Source: Casuarius casuarius | Taxonomy: Eukaryota; Chordata; Aves; Casuariiformes; Casuariidae | NCBI GenBank assembly: GCA_003342895.1 | Contig: PTFA01000111.1 | Coordinates: 2,621,607-2,685,606 of the forward strand | Direction: 5' to 3' | Length of the DNA: 64,000 bases | Shown: piece after piece, positions 37,801-50,948 of the stretch | How the letters are laid out: each line of letters opens with the position of its first letter | Position numbering within the stretch: the stretch's first letter is position 1 | Notes under the pieces: model-generated | What the model was told of the DNA's origin: nothing | Databases searched by the model: none | The model's input: only the letters and a program-made list of their open reading frames with translations | Made by a program: the position numbers and the translations under genes

Positions 37801-40800
37801 TAGTTTAATTGAGTTGATTAACCTGTTAGTCAATTTTCTAGACTTTTTGTGTTAACTTTTTTACATAAGCAAAAGGATTCTCTGCAGAAAATGTCAGCCA
37901 CTGAGTAGAGCTGACATGTTAAGTAATTGCACTTTATGCAGCTAGCAAAAGTTCAGTCAATAAGCTGGGCTCTGTTCTTTACTCCCCACCAGTGATGCCG
38001 AGGTGTCTGAACACTGTCTAAAGATCCCCTTTAGATCAGTAACCTGAAGGCTGTTAAAGCTTTATTCTCCCTTTATTGGTCCTAAACATCCTGGTACCAA
38101 GTAGTCACTGCAAAAGGTGCCAGTGTTAGATACCTCTTACAAGCTCTTTTCTCTAATACTTGTTAACTTGCTTGCTTTCTCATTGAAAACCCACTGTCAT
38201 GAAAAGCTCCTTAGAATAGCTTTCATTCAGAATAATTTAGGAAAACAACAGGTTTGTTTGTTTAGCAAAAATAAGACTGTAACACCCTATCTACTCTTAC
38301 TATGGAGGGGCCCAGGTAAGAATGGAGTGATTCCCAGTGGGAGTAAGGGCTGCTCTGGAAACCTAGCTTATCCTACTATACCTTTTGGTAAGACATCGTC
38401 TAGATATCCCAAGTGATGTGACAAATCCAAGACCCAAAGTCACAGCTAGCTGCTTCTGGAAGATCAGCGTTAGACAAACACAAGTTGTTGCCCTCAAAAG
38501 AAGAGAAAGGAGGCAGTATGTGAAGCCCTCAGAGGAAGTCATACTACATGATTTAATGATATATTCTGAGTTTATGTGAATCTATAAAGGTGGCCCAACA
38601 CCAATGTGGTGTAATTACATTTTTGCCTATAGGTGTGTGTACTCATTGAAATCTGAATCAGTATTTTTCAGTTTATGTGCACTTAGCTGGAGCTAGTTAG
38701 CTAACTACTGAAATATGTTTTTCTTTTGAGTCCAGGCCTACTGATTCTCCATTACTTTCATCCTTCCTGAAAAGAAATCCTAATGCTACTCTTATTTTTC
38801 TAAAATAATAATAATAATAATAATATCTAGGGTATAAAATATTTCTGTGCTCATCTGTAAGTAATTATAATAATTATAGCTACTGAATTAACACTGTTTA
38901 AAAATGAAAACAGGAAAAAACAATCTTAGCAAAGTGCAGTTTTGGGGCTGTGCCTAAATAATCACTAATTCTGCCAAGAAAAGATGGAATATTTTGTTTT
39001 CAACACAGCAGAGGCCAAGCCAACAATTTTATAAGGTAACTTCACTTTTATGGTGAGTGCATTTGAAAGAGTGTCTATTTATAAAGAACAGAATGAGAGT
39101 TCACTAGACTTGTAACAGGAGAATAAAGAAAAAGTTTCAAGGCAAAACCTTCTTCTCAGAGTTTCATGATGGGTCTCAGCTGCAGCCCATGCCTGTACGT
39201 GTATGCCCAGAAATATCAGGCTCGAAAGGAGAGGAGACTAATGTAGTTAGGATGCATTGTATGAAGCTGAAGGAGAATTTTTGCTGTAAGTTTTAATACT
39301 TTTTCTACATTAACCTTTAAAATGCACAGTACCGTTAGACTTTCTGATCTTTTCACGCATCTGCTTAAAGTCAAGTACATAGTAAAACATTGTTTGCCAT
39401 AAAGCACAGATAGGTGTTCCACAAACAGTGTAGCTTTGTGGAAATGTTTCATCTAAATAACTTTTCATTGGAAAATATTATTCTAACAGAACCAACCATT
39501 TGCCACAAAATTTTATTCATGCTGGTGATACTGTGTTTTTAAGCTCAGTGGAATATTTTTCAGATGTCAGTATGTCCCATTTAGACACTTTTAGAAACAC
39601 TTTCAATGTTTTAAAACTGTGGTATTCAGAGCTTCATTTTGAGTGAATACTTGAAAGCATTGTGCTGAATTTACAAAATTAAATAGTCAAAACAGTATTC
39701 TCCTAAGCATTTTGTTTCAGAATGTGTTCATTTTAAAATGCACTTTTTTTTTCTTTCCATTTTGGCTATGGAGAAATAATATTCAGAAAATTTTAACGGA
39801 CTAGGAATTCATTTTCTGAGAAAGACTGCTACCAAAGCAATGCCATAGGTAAATCATATAAAAAGAGGCTGCTTTCCAAAACACAGACATACACTTCAGA
39901 AAAAAAAAAGTAATGGGAGCACAGAGACATTCTTTTTCATATGTTCAGGTATGCACATCTGATTTTGAAAGATGAATAGTAGGAAAGTTTGGAGCAAATG
40001 TTACTCATTTGATTTTGTGCACTGTTTGTATTTTTCATACAATTCTTCCAAAATATTATAACTAAATTTTTTTGCAAATATGCTTGTATTTACATGTTAT
40101 CAAAATCTTGGTTTTAAAATAGAAGAAAGCTGTATTCAATTTAGGTCAGCATGCATTTCATACAACCACCATTGAAACATTGTTCTGATTTCAGCAGTTC
40201 TAGAAATATCTGTAAGATCAGTCTTATTGTGGTTATTTGGACACATAGCCTTTTGAGCACATGCAGGTTGGCAGTCACTGATGCATTGCATACTCATGTT
40301 TTTCTGAAGATTTTCAAAGATTACTAGCAAATTCTTTTGACTAATTACTATTCTTTTGGGCCTTAACCAGACATGAAAGAAGCCAAAAAGAGCTAATAGA
40401 CTGGCTATTTGAGCTTTTGCTTGGAGATCAAATTAAATGATTTAAGTATGCAAATACAGACAGGGTTTTTTATATGTTGGGAATCTAGCAGCCTTGTTGT
40501 TATAGTCCCAAAGTGGTAAAACTAGATTATAAGTAGTTCCCATAATTACAAAAATAACTAAAGCTGCAAAAAGGATAGATTCTACAGGTATGCATTGCAG
40601 GGACGACTTCTGGCAGTTGCANTAGGGACTTCTAAGTTTTCTCTAATTAACAGAGGAGTTCAAAAGACAGTGAGAAGTCACTGCAGAAAGTCTGGAGTTC
40701 TTTCTGGGACCTGTAGTGTATGATTGGATTGACCACATGTGGCTTATGGACTCCTGGGAAAGCTTCTTGGGTTGTAGTTCCTGTTGTCCAGCGTTAGCTG

Positions 40801-42749
40801 CATACNTGTAGATGACTATATGTGAGCTAGTTGATTACAGTCAGTAGAGATGCAGGCAATATGGTCACAGAGCCTAAAGAGAAACTAATTTCAACCTGTC
40901 ATCTGCTGCATTCACGTCTGATCCAACACCTGCTCTGTAGACACCTAACNTTAGGTGAGATGAATCCCATCTTTGGTGTTGCTTAGGTTACACTCATGCC
41001 GCATGACTCTGAGCTGGCATTTGAGTCCACATTTCCTTCTGTGAATTCAAGACTATACTCGTGGATCCTACAAGGGGTTCCTAAGGAGTAACCAAGGCTT
41101 GTGCTGTCCCTGAGCTTGAACCCAAAATGTATTTAATTGCATTGTGGTCACTTCTGTGTGCCACATCAACCCCTTGCAAAGTTGTCACTTCCTAGACTGT
41201 TACTGCCAGACCATCATCTCAGGCAGCCTGTAAACCTCTCAAGTTCTTGTAAAACTGTGTAGCTGCCGGGCCTCAGCTGAGGGATGTTGCGTGCAGTGAT
41301 GAGGATGGAAAGAGCTGTTTCAGGGGACTTGCTAGGGCTTGAGCTTGCTTCTTGGTATAGTCTCAGCTATATTGGCATAAGTGAATTCTGTAGTGAATAC
41401 CGAGACTCATCTACAGCACAACTCATCCTATTTTAGTATGGATAGACTGCTTTCTGGGACTTCCAGCCTTCCTCCATTGAAGCATCTGTGATGACAGCTT
41501 AGATTAGCTGCCTAATTTTTAGGCAGCTACAATACATACAGAGGAGAAATGGGAAGCATTGTAACACTGTGTAAAGCACAGTGGTAAGTTCTTTAAACTG
41601 GTACTCTACAGAAATGATAGAGGGTGTATGCTGTGGTTTCTGTGGTATGCAGGCTAGTTGTATAAGTTGCCTTTCAGTTAGCTGGTGTGGGGACTGTGCG
41701 TGCATCCTGGAGATTTCATGAGCTTCCTACTCCAGCAGTTACTTTTTGGGGTTGAGTTTTGCAGTAAGTTCAGCACTGGCATGGACACAGTACTAACAAC
41801 ACCGTGAGTTGCTCTGATTTTGTCTGTGTCAGCTACAATTGCAGCAAATGTTGCAGAATAAATTTTCCTTTGGCAAGGAATATGGCAGTTAGGTTATGTT
41901 CTCTATAGGGCACTTGGACCAAATAATTTCAGTAGAATCACACTTTATAACTACTTCGGTACTACTTATCAGAATTTTCCAAAACAATAATGATGAAGCC
42001 TAATAAGGACAGCTTTATAAGAGAAGGTTTTTATATTCTTGTTGAAATTCCAGAGCAAAGAAGAGAATTTCATCTTCTCTGAACTTTTTATGGTGTTCCA
42101 GAATGAGATTCCACTGGGTTGCCACCTCCTTATTAAACTGTTGCTGTGGCATATCCTTTGGCCAGCAGAGATGTCAAATAAATAAACTGTGCTTATTATC
42201 TCTTTGTCAGAAGCATGCAACTATGCCAGTATGGTTTTTTTTTTTTACGTGTGTGACCAATTGTCTCCAACCAGTTTTCATCTTCATGGTTAGCATGCAC
42301 TAAAACATGATTTTATACCTCCTATACCTTCTTATGTTAAAAATTATTCATTTTCTCCATTTTGACTTTAACTATTTTGCTATTAGCTACTCTCTCAGAA
42401 ATGTTTTAATTTTTCTTTTTCCTTTTGTTTGGTGCCAATTTACACGTACACGAGAAAGCCATTCTTGAATTTGTGACTCTTGGCACAAAGTGTTTCAGTG
42501 TTTAACATAGATTTTGTATTGATTGAAATTCCAAGGCTAAATAGGAAAACTACAGTATTAAGTTTATATTTATCAGCTACCAGACACAGTGGCAACAATG
42601 GCTGCAATACACCAAGAGAAATTAAAGGCATTGAAAGCAGAAAATACTATAGTAACCCATGTAGGTTTGACAAATATCATATGCGGATGCAATATAAAGA
42701 ACAAACTTCTAGACATTATCAGTGACTGTATCATTCAGTGACTGACCAG
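34804..42749. other. Non-coding DNA, nothing firm
   Basis: About 8 kb without a recognisable gene or young repeat. A good splice-donor-like CAG/GTAAGA occurs at 38313-38321 inside a 99-codon open frame, but no convincing exon goes with it. The segment 35430-35580 is more GC-rich and holds a short open frame of no known type. Confidence 0.5.
38804..38825 (+). repeat. AAT trinucleotide microsatellite
   Basis: About seven AAT units in a row, without interruption. Confidence 0.85.
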
Positions 42750-43300
42750 CATCCCATCTGAGAAGATGCAACCATTGAACTGGTTTTCAGTCACCCAGGA
42801 TCTGGTTCAAAGTCTTACAGCTGAAAAGGCCATTGTATAACAGCAACCAAAACAGAGCCAACAATCTTGAAGGCCCCAAAAGGCTCCAAAATATTACTGA
42901 GTTATGCTCAACATTCAGAAGGTGAATGATCTAAAAATGAGAAAAATTGTTAAAAAGAGGCTAAAAAATGAAGCTGAGAGAATTAAATCTTTACAAGCTA
43001 TGCTGACATAATTAAGGATGTCATCCTGGAAGAAGGAGGCCAAAGTATACAAACTGATACGGTACTGAGAAAGAGCAAAAGACAGCTGGCATGGCTAAAT
43101 GGCAGGATAAGTAAAGAAAAAGCAAAACTTTAGAAGCAAAATGTCATTCTTTAGGAAGCTGAAGTTCTGTCAAATTGTAGAAAATAAAAAGGATCATAAA
43201 TTTGGCTAGATGAAATATAAAAATACAATGCAACAGGCTAGAAAAAGATTTTAATGAACAACTAGCAAAAGGTACAACAAATTATAATGAATCTTCAAAC
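42750..43300 (+). mobile_element. Ancient CR1 LINE fragment (ORF2, between endonuclease and RT)
   Basis: The plus strand carries a string of words in the order found in the ORF2 linker of old reptilian-type CR1 elements: a decayed GAAGGCCCCAAAAGGCTCC (about 42870-42888), CTGGCATGGCTAAATGGCAG (about 43087-43106), GAAAATAAAAAGGATCATAA (about 43180-43199) and AAAAATACAATGCAACAGGC (about 43220-43239), followed by AACAACTAGCAAAAG. Stops and indels occur in all frames. It is in the opposite orientation to the 26-29 kb copy and belongs to a different, older subfamily. I recognised it from memory of the family layout; the limits are approximate. Confidence 0.6.
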
Positions 43301-43824
43301 ACTTCAGGAACTAGAAGTCTGCCTTGAGTTTGTAGGGCTAACATGTTTAGGACACAAATTCATACTCAAGCTCTCATACTCATACTCTCTTTTGCTATTG
43401 TTTGTAGCCTCTGTGAATGCTGTACTGACATTTTAGCCAAAGTTCTCATCTGCATGAGAAACACAACTTTGCTTTTATAATGCACGTGTGCTTGAGATTT
43501 GATTTCAGTGGGGGGAGATTGAGATATCATTTCTTGACATAAAAATGAAGTTATTTGCAATGAACTGAGATTGAATTACTGGTTAGTTTTTGCTATATTT
43601 ATTTAAAAATATTTGATTGATCAAAGCTTCATTCTAGGTTTTTCAAAACTGTTCTTTCCTCTTGGCAGATATACTCAGTATTCGACCTATATTCACAAAG
43701 CTCTTTCTATACTTGAAAAACATTGGGTAAGGGCAGTATGAACTGGTGGAGAAAAAGGATAGTTACTCACCCATTAACTCTACTCAGGGAAATGTTTCTT
43801 CTTCCAGTGTCATGACCTATTCAT

Positions 43825-43919
43825 CCCTCCCTCCCTCTCTCTCTCCATTCCTTCTTCTTCCCTGCCTTTCTTCTTTCCTTCCATTCTTCCTTTGTCCTTC
43901 CCTTTCTTCATTCTTTTTC
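43825..43919. repeat. Pyrimidine-rich CCCT/CTTT low-complexity tract
   Basis: About 95 nt of C and T with few interruptions, built from CCCT, CTCT and CTTC units. It is an imperfect, decayed microsatellite. Confidence 0.8.
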
Positions 43920-46206
43920 ATGGAAAAGCAATAAAAATTGAAATGGTATGAATGTATCACTGCTGAAATCCTACAAATGGTTTCACTGTTCACCCTACAT
44001 TGATTAATAGGGAGCTTGAAGTAAATCAGTTTGAAAAAATATGAAAGCCAAATTGTCTTAGATAGGGAGAATAGCATACCAGTATTTCTGACATAACTGC
44101 AAAAGAAAGCACTTACTATCTACTAGCATACTACTATCTAGCATAATTTTTTTAAGGAGTCTTTATCTGTGGTCATTGAGACTAAACCGATAGCTGTTTT
44201 CCTCCCCCTTGTGATGAGGTTTAGCAAATGTGAGGTTCAGTGTTTTGAGGGAATGCCTGATCCTTTATCTACTTCACTTATGGCTCTTGATTGCCAGAAT
44301 ATTGCAAGAACTAGTTTTTGATATCATAGGAGTATATAGTGGAGATTGCGCATTGGATATCAGCCCTGGTGAGGGAAGATCTGTTTCTTTGCATTCTTCT
44401 AAAAGCTAATGTTCCATTTTTCTTGATTAAAATTTCTTGGAAAAAGAGACCGATTTGCCTCTGCTTTTTACAGTATTGCCTGTGAAAGCTGTGTAGGGAG
44501 GGCTGTGAGAGAGCCATCATGCTGCTGTTTTACAAGTTCTTGGTGCTCGNCATTCTTCTGTGACCACGGGCTGCCTTTTGTTTACATTTCTTAGAAATTT
44601 GACATTGTACCAACNCACTTCACTCATTTGTCATATCAGTATTCCTTTTCCATCCCTGTCGATTATAAAGCTGAAATTAAAGCAGTATGGGCCTCCCCTA
44701 AGTTTTTTTCTTTGACATAATTGTCACATTCTTCCTGCTGTGTTCTGTTCATTTGTATTTCTTCTCATAATGCTGGATCTTCCTCCTCTTAGGATACCAC
44801 ACTATTCTGGCCACAATAGAAAGATGAGGAGGTAACTATCCCAAATTACAAAAAATTTGGTGGTTGAGACACTATGTGGCATATACAAAACTAAGGGTTC
44901 TTTCCCTGGAAGCTTGTCTCAATCACTGAGCTGTTCTTTATTCGGAGGTGGAGCTTCACTGTGTTTTCAAGCAGAAAACCTCACAGAGCCTTTGACTTTT
45001 TGAAATGTAGACCGTGAAGAAGTTTTCACCTCCCAAAAGCTTTCACAACAATATAAAAAAAAGTTTCCCATCTAGTTCAAATATATATAGCATTATGAAG
45101 TGCTGTAATTAACCCCCCCTGCTTACTGCAACAATAATCTTGCTTTTGTTCCCTTTTCTTTCTGCTGATAAGTATCAGTTTCCTGGACTAGAAGCAATGT
45201 GAACAAATTTGGGAGCAGCTGTGGGGAGTCCAGTCCAGCAGCAGCTGGATTATGGAAGGAGTAGGTGGCTGAAAATAGCTGTCTCACTCACTTGAGTCCA
45301 AATACACTCCCTTGGTATGTTTTAATGTTAAAGTTTCATTTAGCAAAGTAGAATAATATCCTTGGTCCAGCTGTAACAGAAAATCTGTCTTGAATTTCAA
45401 ACAATCACTAGTGAAGCATTAGGCAGTCCAGAAGCAAGGTGCAGACATGAAAGCCAGAGCCATCATCTGTTCCTGGCAAACATGTCATCCCTTTTTGTCT
45501 CCATTGTCGCTACCATTATTATAAGGAAGTCTAGACTTGCCTGGTAGTTTTAGAAGAAAATAATTTGTGAGAACAATTTAGCTTTTTTTGGTTTAGTGAT
45601 GGGTAAAGATTTTACCAGGTTTTCCAGGAAGCTGAACGCAGTATTGTTTACCAAACTTCCAGGAAGACACTAGTAGTAACAGCTTGGATGAGAAAGACTG
45701 CACTGCTGGTGGTCTGTGAATATAATTTAATATAAGCACTGGGGCATAGTGCTAATCGTGGCAAAGATGCTGCAAGTTGCTGGTTTAGATGTTTTTGTAG
45801 GGATGATCAAAAAGCCCCATGGTGTATATACTGTCTGGCTATTTATTCTTTCCTAAGGTGCATAAAAATTATCCCCAACAGTCTTCATGCAAAATCTAGC
45901 CCACCAGATGCAAAGTGGACAGAGTTTCTTGCTGATCTTTCAACACCAAGCGGCCAAGACAGAGTGAAATGATCCTCTGTTGGCTACTCAAACAGCAACT
46001 GGAAATCAAACAGCAACACCCAAGTATAATCAGTTTTCATGGTCTGTGTTCAGAAATATTTTATTACCTTAAAATATTGCTCTTGTGGCCAACACTGGAA
46101 ATGAATTACTGTATAAACATTTTAGGATGAGCAAGGTGAATATTTCTTCTTTGGGAAGAATTTCTCCATATTTATATTGCATTTTTTACCTGAATAAACA
46201 AAGATT

Positions 46207-46248
46207 GCATTGATTTAATATCATTCATTAATAGCATTGATTTAATAT
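46207..46248 (+). repeat. 15-bp direct repeat, 27-bp period
   Basis: GCATTGATTTAATAT at 46207-46221 recurs exactly at 46234-46248 with 12 bp between. It is probably a small local duplication. Confidence 0.75.
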
Positions 46249-46650
46249 ACTTGGAGTGTGGAAAATGAAAGCAAAATTAGTATTTTATGTAAGCATTATC
46301 AAAACTGCCTTATGGCTTGTAAATTGAGCATAGCCATAACACCAACAACTATAGTTTTATTGCCTTTTATTATTTTAGGAATTAGCACCTTGGGAAAAAT
46401 CTACATTTTTCTCCACAAACTTCTCAAGTCAGACAAATTCCACTTTTCTCAGAAGACGGACCAATGAAACACAGCCTTTCTCTTGAGGATAGAAGTACAT
46501 ACAAAACTCATGTTGGAGTACAAAACACTCAGTTCATGGCAAAGATGCAAAATACTCATTCTTCAGATCAAAAGATGATCACTTGCTTTGGCTATTCTAC
46601 AAGTTATTACATCACATCAAATAGCAGTTTTGACCAAAATATGACTGAAG

Positions 46651-46986
46651 CTAATTGTTGAACAGTTGTATGCTCTGACCTTCAGCCCTGAAAAGGACAC
46701 ATTTCTGAGCTACATCTGGGTGCTTCTCAGGTCTTGTACAATCAACACGTCTTGACTCCAGCTTGGGGTGAGACCTAGGTGCAATTAAGAGTTCACACTT
46801 AATGCCTTCGGTTTCATGTGAATAAAACCTGTGAAAGTGGTCCGAAAAAGGAACCTTGGGGCGCTCTAAACCTTTTCTAGTATCTATGGCACACTCAAAT
46901 ACATATGTTTCAACATAAACTTGATAGTACAGTGCCACTAGCAATAGGAGCTGAAAGCTCAGCCAGAGTCTTTGTACAGTTACCAC
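46651..46986 (-). other. Orphan open frame, 111 codons, unrecognised
   Basis: The frame is open from a TAA just upstream of 46986 to the TAG near 46651. It has no ATG at its start; the first codon counted is GTG. Its N-terminal part, LWLSFQLLLLVALYYQVYVE, looks like a signal peptide or membrane segment. The rest is polar with four Cys (in FECAIDTRK, IKCELL, VDCTRP and QKCVLF). A possible acceptor (GAGCTTTCAG) lies inside the hydrophobic part. No family is recognised and codon use gives no clear support. It may be an exon, a relic of a mobile element, or chance; chance is most likely. Confidence 0.12.
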
Positions 46987-47812
46987 AAGTTAAACTGCTG
47001 TGTTTCATCTTAACCCCATCCTGAGTGCCATGGACTAACTGACCGGTCTTTTGTCTCTACCCATGAAGAGAGAGAAACTTAATTAGGATGTCATCGTTAC
47101 CTGCCAAAATTGCTTTGCATTTATACCAAGCAAGTACCACAGAGGAAATGCCTGGACCATTCTGAGCCTGACAGTGTTACGCATGCAAAATAATGGCCTG
47201 ATCCACCATATAAGGAAAAATATATTGAGTTACCAGCCACTGCCATGTTCTGGAACAGGACCTTCCCTCCTATCCAGTTCATTGATTTACTCTGCTTGGA
47301 AGGAGTCCTGAGATTTCTGTTCCTTGCCATCACTTCTTGCAATCATTCCATCACATACACCTCATGCATTATTTCACAATGCAGGTCTCCTTCTAGTTCT
47401 GGCCTCCTCTGTCACAATATCTCTTTTCAGAGATTGCTGCTGCCTTCCTGTAAATGCTGCAGAGACTCCTCCTCCCCCAAATTCTTTGGCTCAGTTACAA
47501 GGTTCTTAATCCAGAAGAGACACATGCATAAATTCAAAGAGAAATAGTGTTACAGAACAATTGCAGTTTCATTTTGCTCCTGAGGTAAAAAACACTCAGT
47601 GAAGAACATAGAATTTTGTACATAATGTTTGTGTATATAACTGGCCATGAGACAGTAGCCAAACTAGAGTCTCAGTTCTAGAGTCTTATACCCTGTTCTA
47701 CAAATCAAACATTAGCCTCCACTTTTGTATGTAAAGAGAGGTGGAAGTAACAAAAGATTTTATGATTATCTTGTGTCTTCATTGTCTGGAACTATGAGGT
47801 AATTTAACACAG

Positions 47813-47829
47813 TTTTTTTTTTTTTTTTT
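47813..47829 (-). repeat. Poly-T run (17 nt)
   Basis: Uninterrupted T on the plus strand, with no identifiable retroposed body beside it. Confidence 0.85.
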
Positions 47830-47881
47830 AATCAGATTACTGGAAAACTCTTTGACCATTAATTTTTTGCTTTCTGAGATA

Positions 47882-47904
47882 AGAAAGTTTCTAAGAAACT
47901 TTCT
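47882..47904. repeat. Perfect 10-bp inverted repeat, 3-nt loop
   Basis: AGAAAGTTTC, then TAA, then GAAACTTTCT. The left word is partly repeated around it (GATAAGAAAG occurs on both sides), so local duplication and inversion probably produced it. No function is assigned. Confidence 0.75.
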
Positions 47905-50900
47905 GCGATAAGAAAGCTGTGACTTTCAGGAGATTAGACAGGCTGTGGAAGATGCTGCAAGAGATCCAAAAGAGACAGACACCATGTAGTGCATGATATG
48001 TTTATATCCTGAACTGCTTATGTATATCTTCCAGACTACATTTATTTTATATGTAATTCAAAATTAATGTTTTTAACATCACCTACTGGTGTGGGGGGGG
48101 GTAAATCTGTCAACACAAAATGAGCACAAATAAAACAAATATTCCAGTTGGTAGAGGATAGAGGACTTGTGTATACTTTTAGTGAATGTTAACTTCCTTC
48201 ATCTCAGGAATCACTATGATTTTTTCGCCTTTTTGTCATTTGGTACAAATCAGAATGAAATTCCATTGATTGTCTGACAGTGTGGCCCAGATCTGGTACT
48301 ACCAAGGATTTGCTCCAGTGATTTTTAGATTAAGAGCTTTTTCTTCATTGATTGTTATAGTCTTCAGTTTTGTTCTCTCTTGCCAGCGCTCCCCCTTTGG
48401 TCCAATATTTAGTGAATGACTTCTTTCTAAAACAAAGAAAACTCCAGCTCAGTAGTCCCTTACTCTCAATATAAGCTTTTCTGTGTAAGCAGAGATGATT
48501 CAACCTGAATGAAAGGACATGAGAGGGTTAGGAACATTATTCACATCAGAATTAACATAGTCCTGTGTCCTACAGGGAGAGAGAAACTCTGGAAGAAGGA
48601 GTGACAATCTATGTGGTGTCAAAACATATCCTTTTCCCAAGTGTCTCCAACAATGACTCACTGTTAAGATGCAAAACTGTTCCAGCATTTATGTGTCTGT
48701 AAACACTACATATACAATAGTTCATCCATTCAGGTGAAAAGTTTTAAACCTTTTGTTTCCACTGATTTCCCTTCTCCCCTTCTGGGAAAGCAGCTAATGC
48801 TTGCTTCCCCCCCCCCAGTGAAAAGTTGGTTCAGCTCCAGTTAAAATTAGGGGTGGCAAAGTAGCCTGCACAGTCAGCAGTTCCAGCAGTCTGCCTGGTG
48901 AGTTTTTGCTGAGCTGAAGTATTCTGCTTTCAAAAATAAATCATTGATTGTCATAGCAATGCTAGTGAGTGGTCTACTTGTCAGCTGAGATTCCCTTTTA
49001 TTGTGTTTTACAAGATACCATGTGCATTTGATAGCCTTAGGGTTATAAATATCAAAATTAAAATAAGTGTGTTTCTCGGGTAATTTTAATGACAACATAA
49101 AAACTTTTTGAACATAAAATATTAAAACTGGTTCTGTGTTATATCTCTAGGCTTGCAAACAGTCCTTAGAGTAGAGACACCACAAAAATGCCCTGAGATG
49201 TTTAAGAGATGGCAAGAGAGGTAAAAAAAAGAAAAATACTGGTGTGACTGAAGGAAACGAAGTCAGAGTCTTTACAGGGGTACAACTATACTAGCTTAAT
49301 ACAGAAATAATATATAATGTGTTCCCATATGGGAATGATCTTCTGCCCTCAGCTGCACTGTAGGAGTAAATACAAGTTCTCACCTCACTTATGACCTTAT
49401 CTACCCCAAATCAGAAGGAATCTAGAGTCTTGAAGGACATATAAGTAGCAGGAAAATGCAATGGGAAGATCTGTGATAGACTTGTCCTTTCATTCAATGC
49501 GTCTAGTTTTCACTTGCCTCACGTACTTCAATATTGTAGTCAAGCCCTCTTTTCTCTTTCCTTCAAGAGTTTATGAACAGGAGTGGTAGAAGACCTTTAA
49601 GCTGATTGCACACCATGCAGAGACTGAAAATATTCCTAAATGATTATATTGACTGGCTTTATGACCCCTTTGTGCTGCCAAAACCTCATAAAAAAACACA
49701 TAATATGAAGTGAAATACATCATTGCACAGGTGTAAATGACTACGCAAGATGCAAGGAAAGCAGAATCAAGCCAGTCGTAACTAATAAACACTTTCAGGC
49801 CAGGAACTATTGCAGACTGTCACGTAAATACTTAACATGTGGTTCTGCTCTGAAAAGTGACTATAAAATGCATTGTGGCTTTTTATTGTATTTCAGTGAT
49901 ACCATATTAAATTTGCTCCACTTACAAATAAAAAGTATTTTCTAATAGACAGGTTTGCAAGCTCCACATGAACATTTGAAGTCAATATTCTTTTCTTCTA
50001 ATGCACTACCAAAAATAAAGATTATCCAGACCCAACTTTACCTCACAGATACCCTTGTAAACATACAGATTTCACTTCTCAAGGTATTAAAACATGTTGC
50101 AGCTTATGAATATGCACTTAAATGTTTTGAAAAAAATGCATCTGACAAATTGTGCACAGCAGTTGCATATTGAATTTCTGATGAACCAGACTGATTATAA
50201 AATCCAGTCTAAGCTTTTGTTCATGCTGAATTCTTCAGTGTTCTGTCCAGCCCGGTTCTGTAAAAGTAGAAGCCAAGCAATTTTATAGTTCATTTAAGAT
50301 GTTGTTTCTCATGCAAAATGGCCTTTTTCACTTTAATAGTAGCATGGGGAAAATAGAACTCAGTCTAATGGTTAAAAACTTATAATGAAGGCCACTTAAG
50401 CTCAATTATTCCCTGGAGGGGCAGAAGTCCCATTGTTTAAAATATTAGTAAATTTGGATATTAGATATTGTCTGAGTCTGGAGACAGTATGAATAAAATA
50501 TGTACATGGGAATGATTGCAATGGTAGGGAAGTGGACTAGGTACTCACACAGGGCATTTCTCTGCTTATACTTTCCACTGGCATTCCCCACTGCATTGAA
50601 AATTTGATTGATTCCCTAATACAAAGGGCATTACAGCCTGAGAACCGCAAAGGATTGCAATGATTTAACACACACATTCATTCTGGTTGTCCTGAATTTT
50701 GTGCTTTACAGTGCAATCTGTTGCATTATTCATCCGTGGTTCTTAGAAGAGAACAGTAATCTAGTGCAGATAAGTTTCTGACAATTGAGAAATTGCTAAA
50801 TTTTTCTTGTATATACAGCAGAGTGGGCTGGCAGTCTCAAATCTAAACAGCATTATTATAAATTATAAATTAGCAAATATTTCTGGTATAATCTCTTTTT

Positions 50901-50948
50901 TTTTTTTTGGAAGATACAGTTTCAAGGGTTTGAGATTACAGTAGGTAA
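47905..50948. other. Non-coding DNA, nothing recognised
   Basis: AT-rich, with a 9-nt G run (48093-48101), a 10-nt C run (48807-48816) and a 14-bp perfect palindrome TTCCCATATGGGAA (49322-49335). No gene or repeat family could be named. Confidence 0.55.

Larger units (their letters stand above)
43301..47812. other. Non-coding DNA, one orphan open frame
   Basis: No recognised gene. It holds a pyrimidine-rich tract (43825-43919), a 15-bp direct repeat (46207-46248) and the unassigned minus-strand open frame at 46651-46986. Confidence 0.5.

Noticed and set aside
38266..38321. Possible short exon ending in a strong CAG/GTAAGA donor
   Set aside because: The donor is good, but the only acceptor-like site (TTTGTTTAG) gives a 50-bp segment with an uninformative peptide; single donor-like words are frequent by chance.
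43817..44077. 86-codon minus-strand Arg/Glu-rich frame
   Set aside because: Its charged part is a translation of the decayed CCCT/CTTT tract.
49322..49335. 14-bp perfect palindrome TTCCCATATGGGAA
   Set aside because: It has no neighbouring partner site or gene; one palindrome of this length in 64 kb is not strong evidence of an operator. A resemblance to a CArG-like core is noted but not supported.
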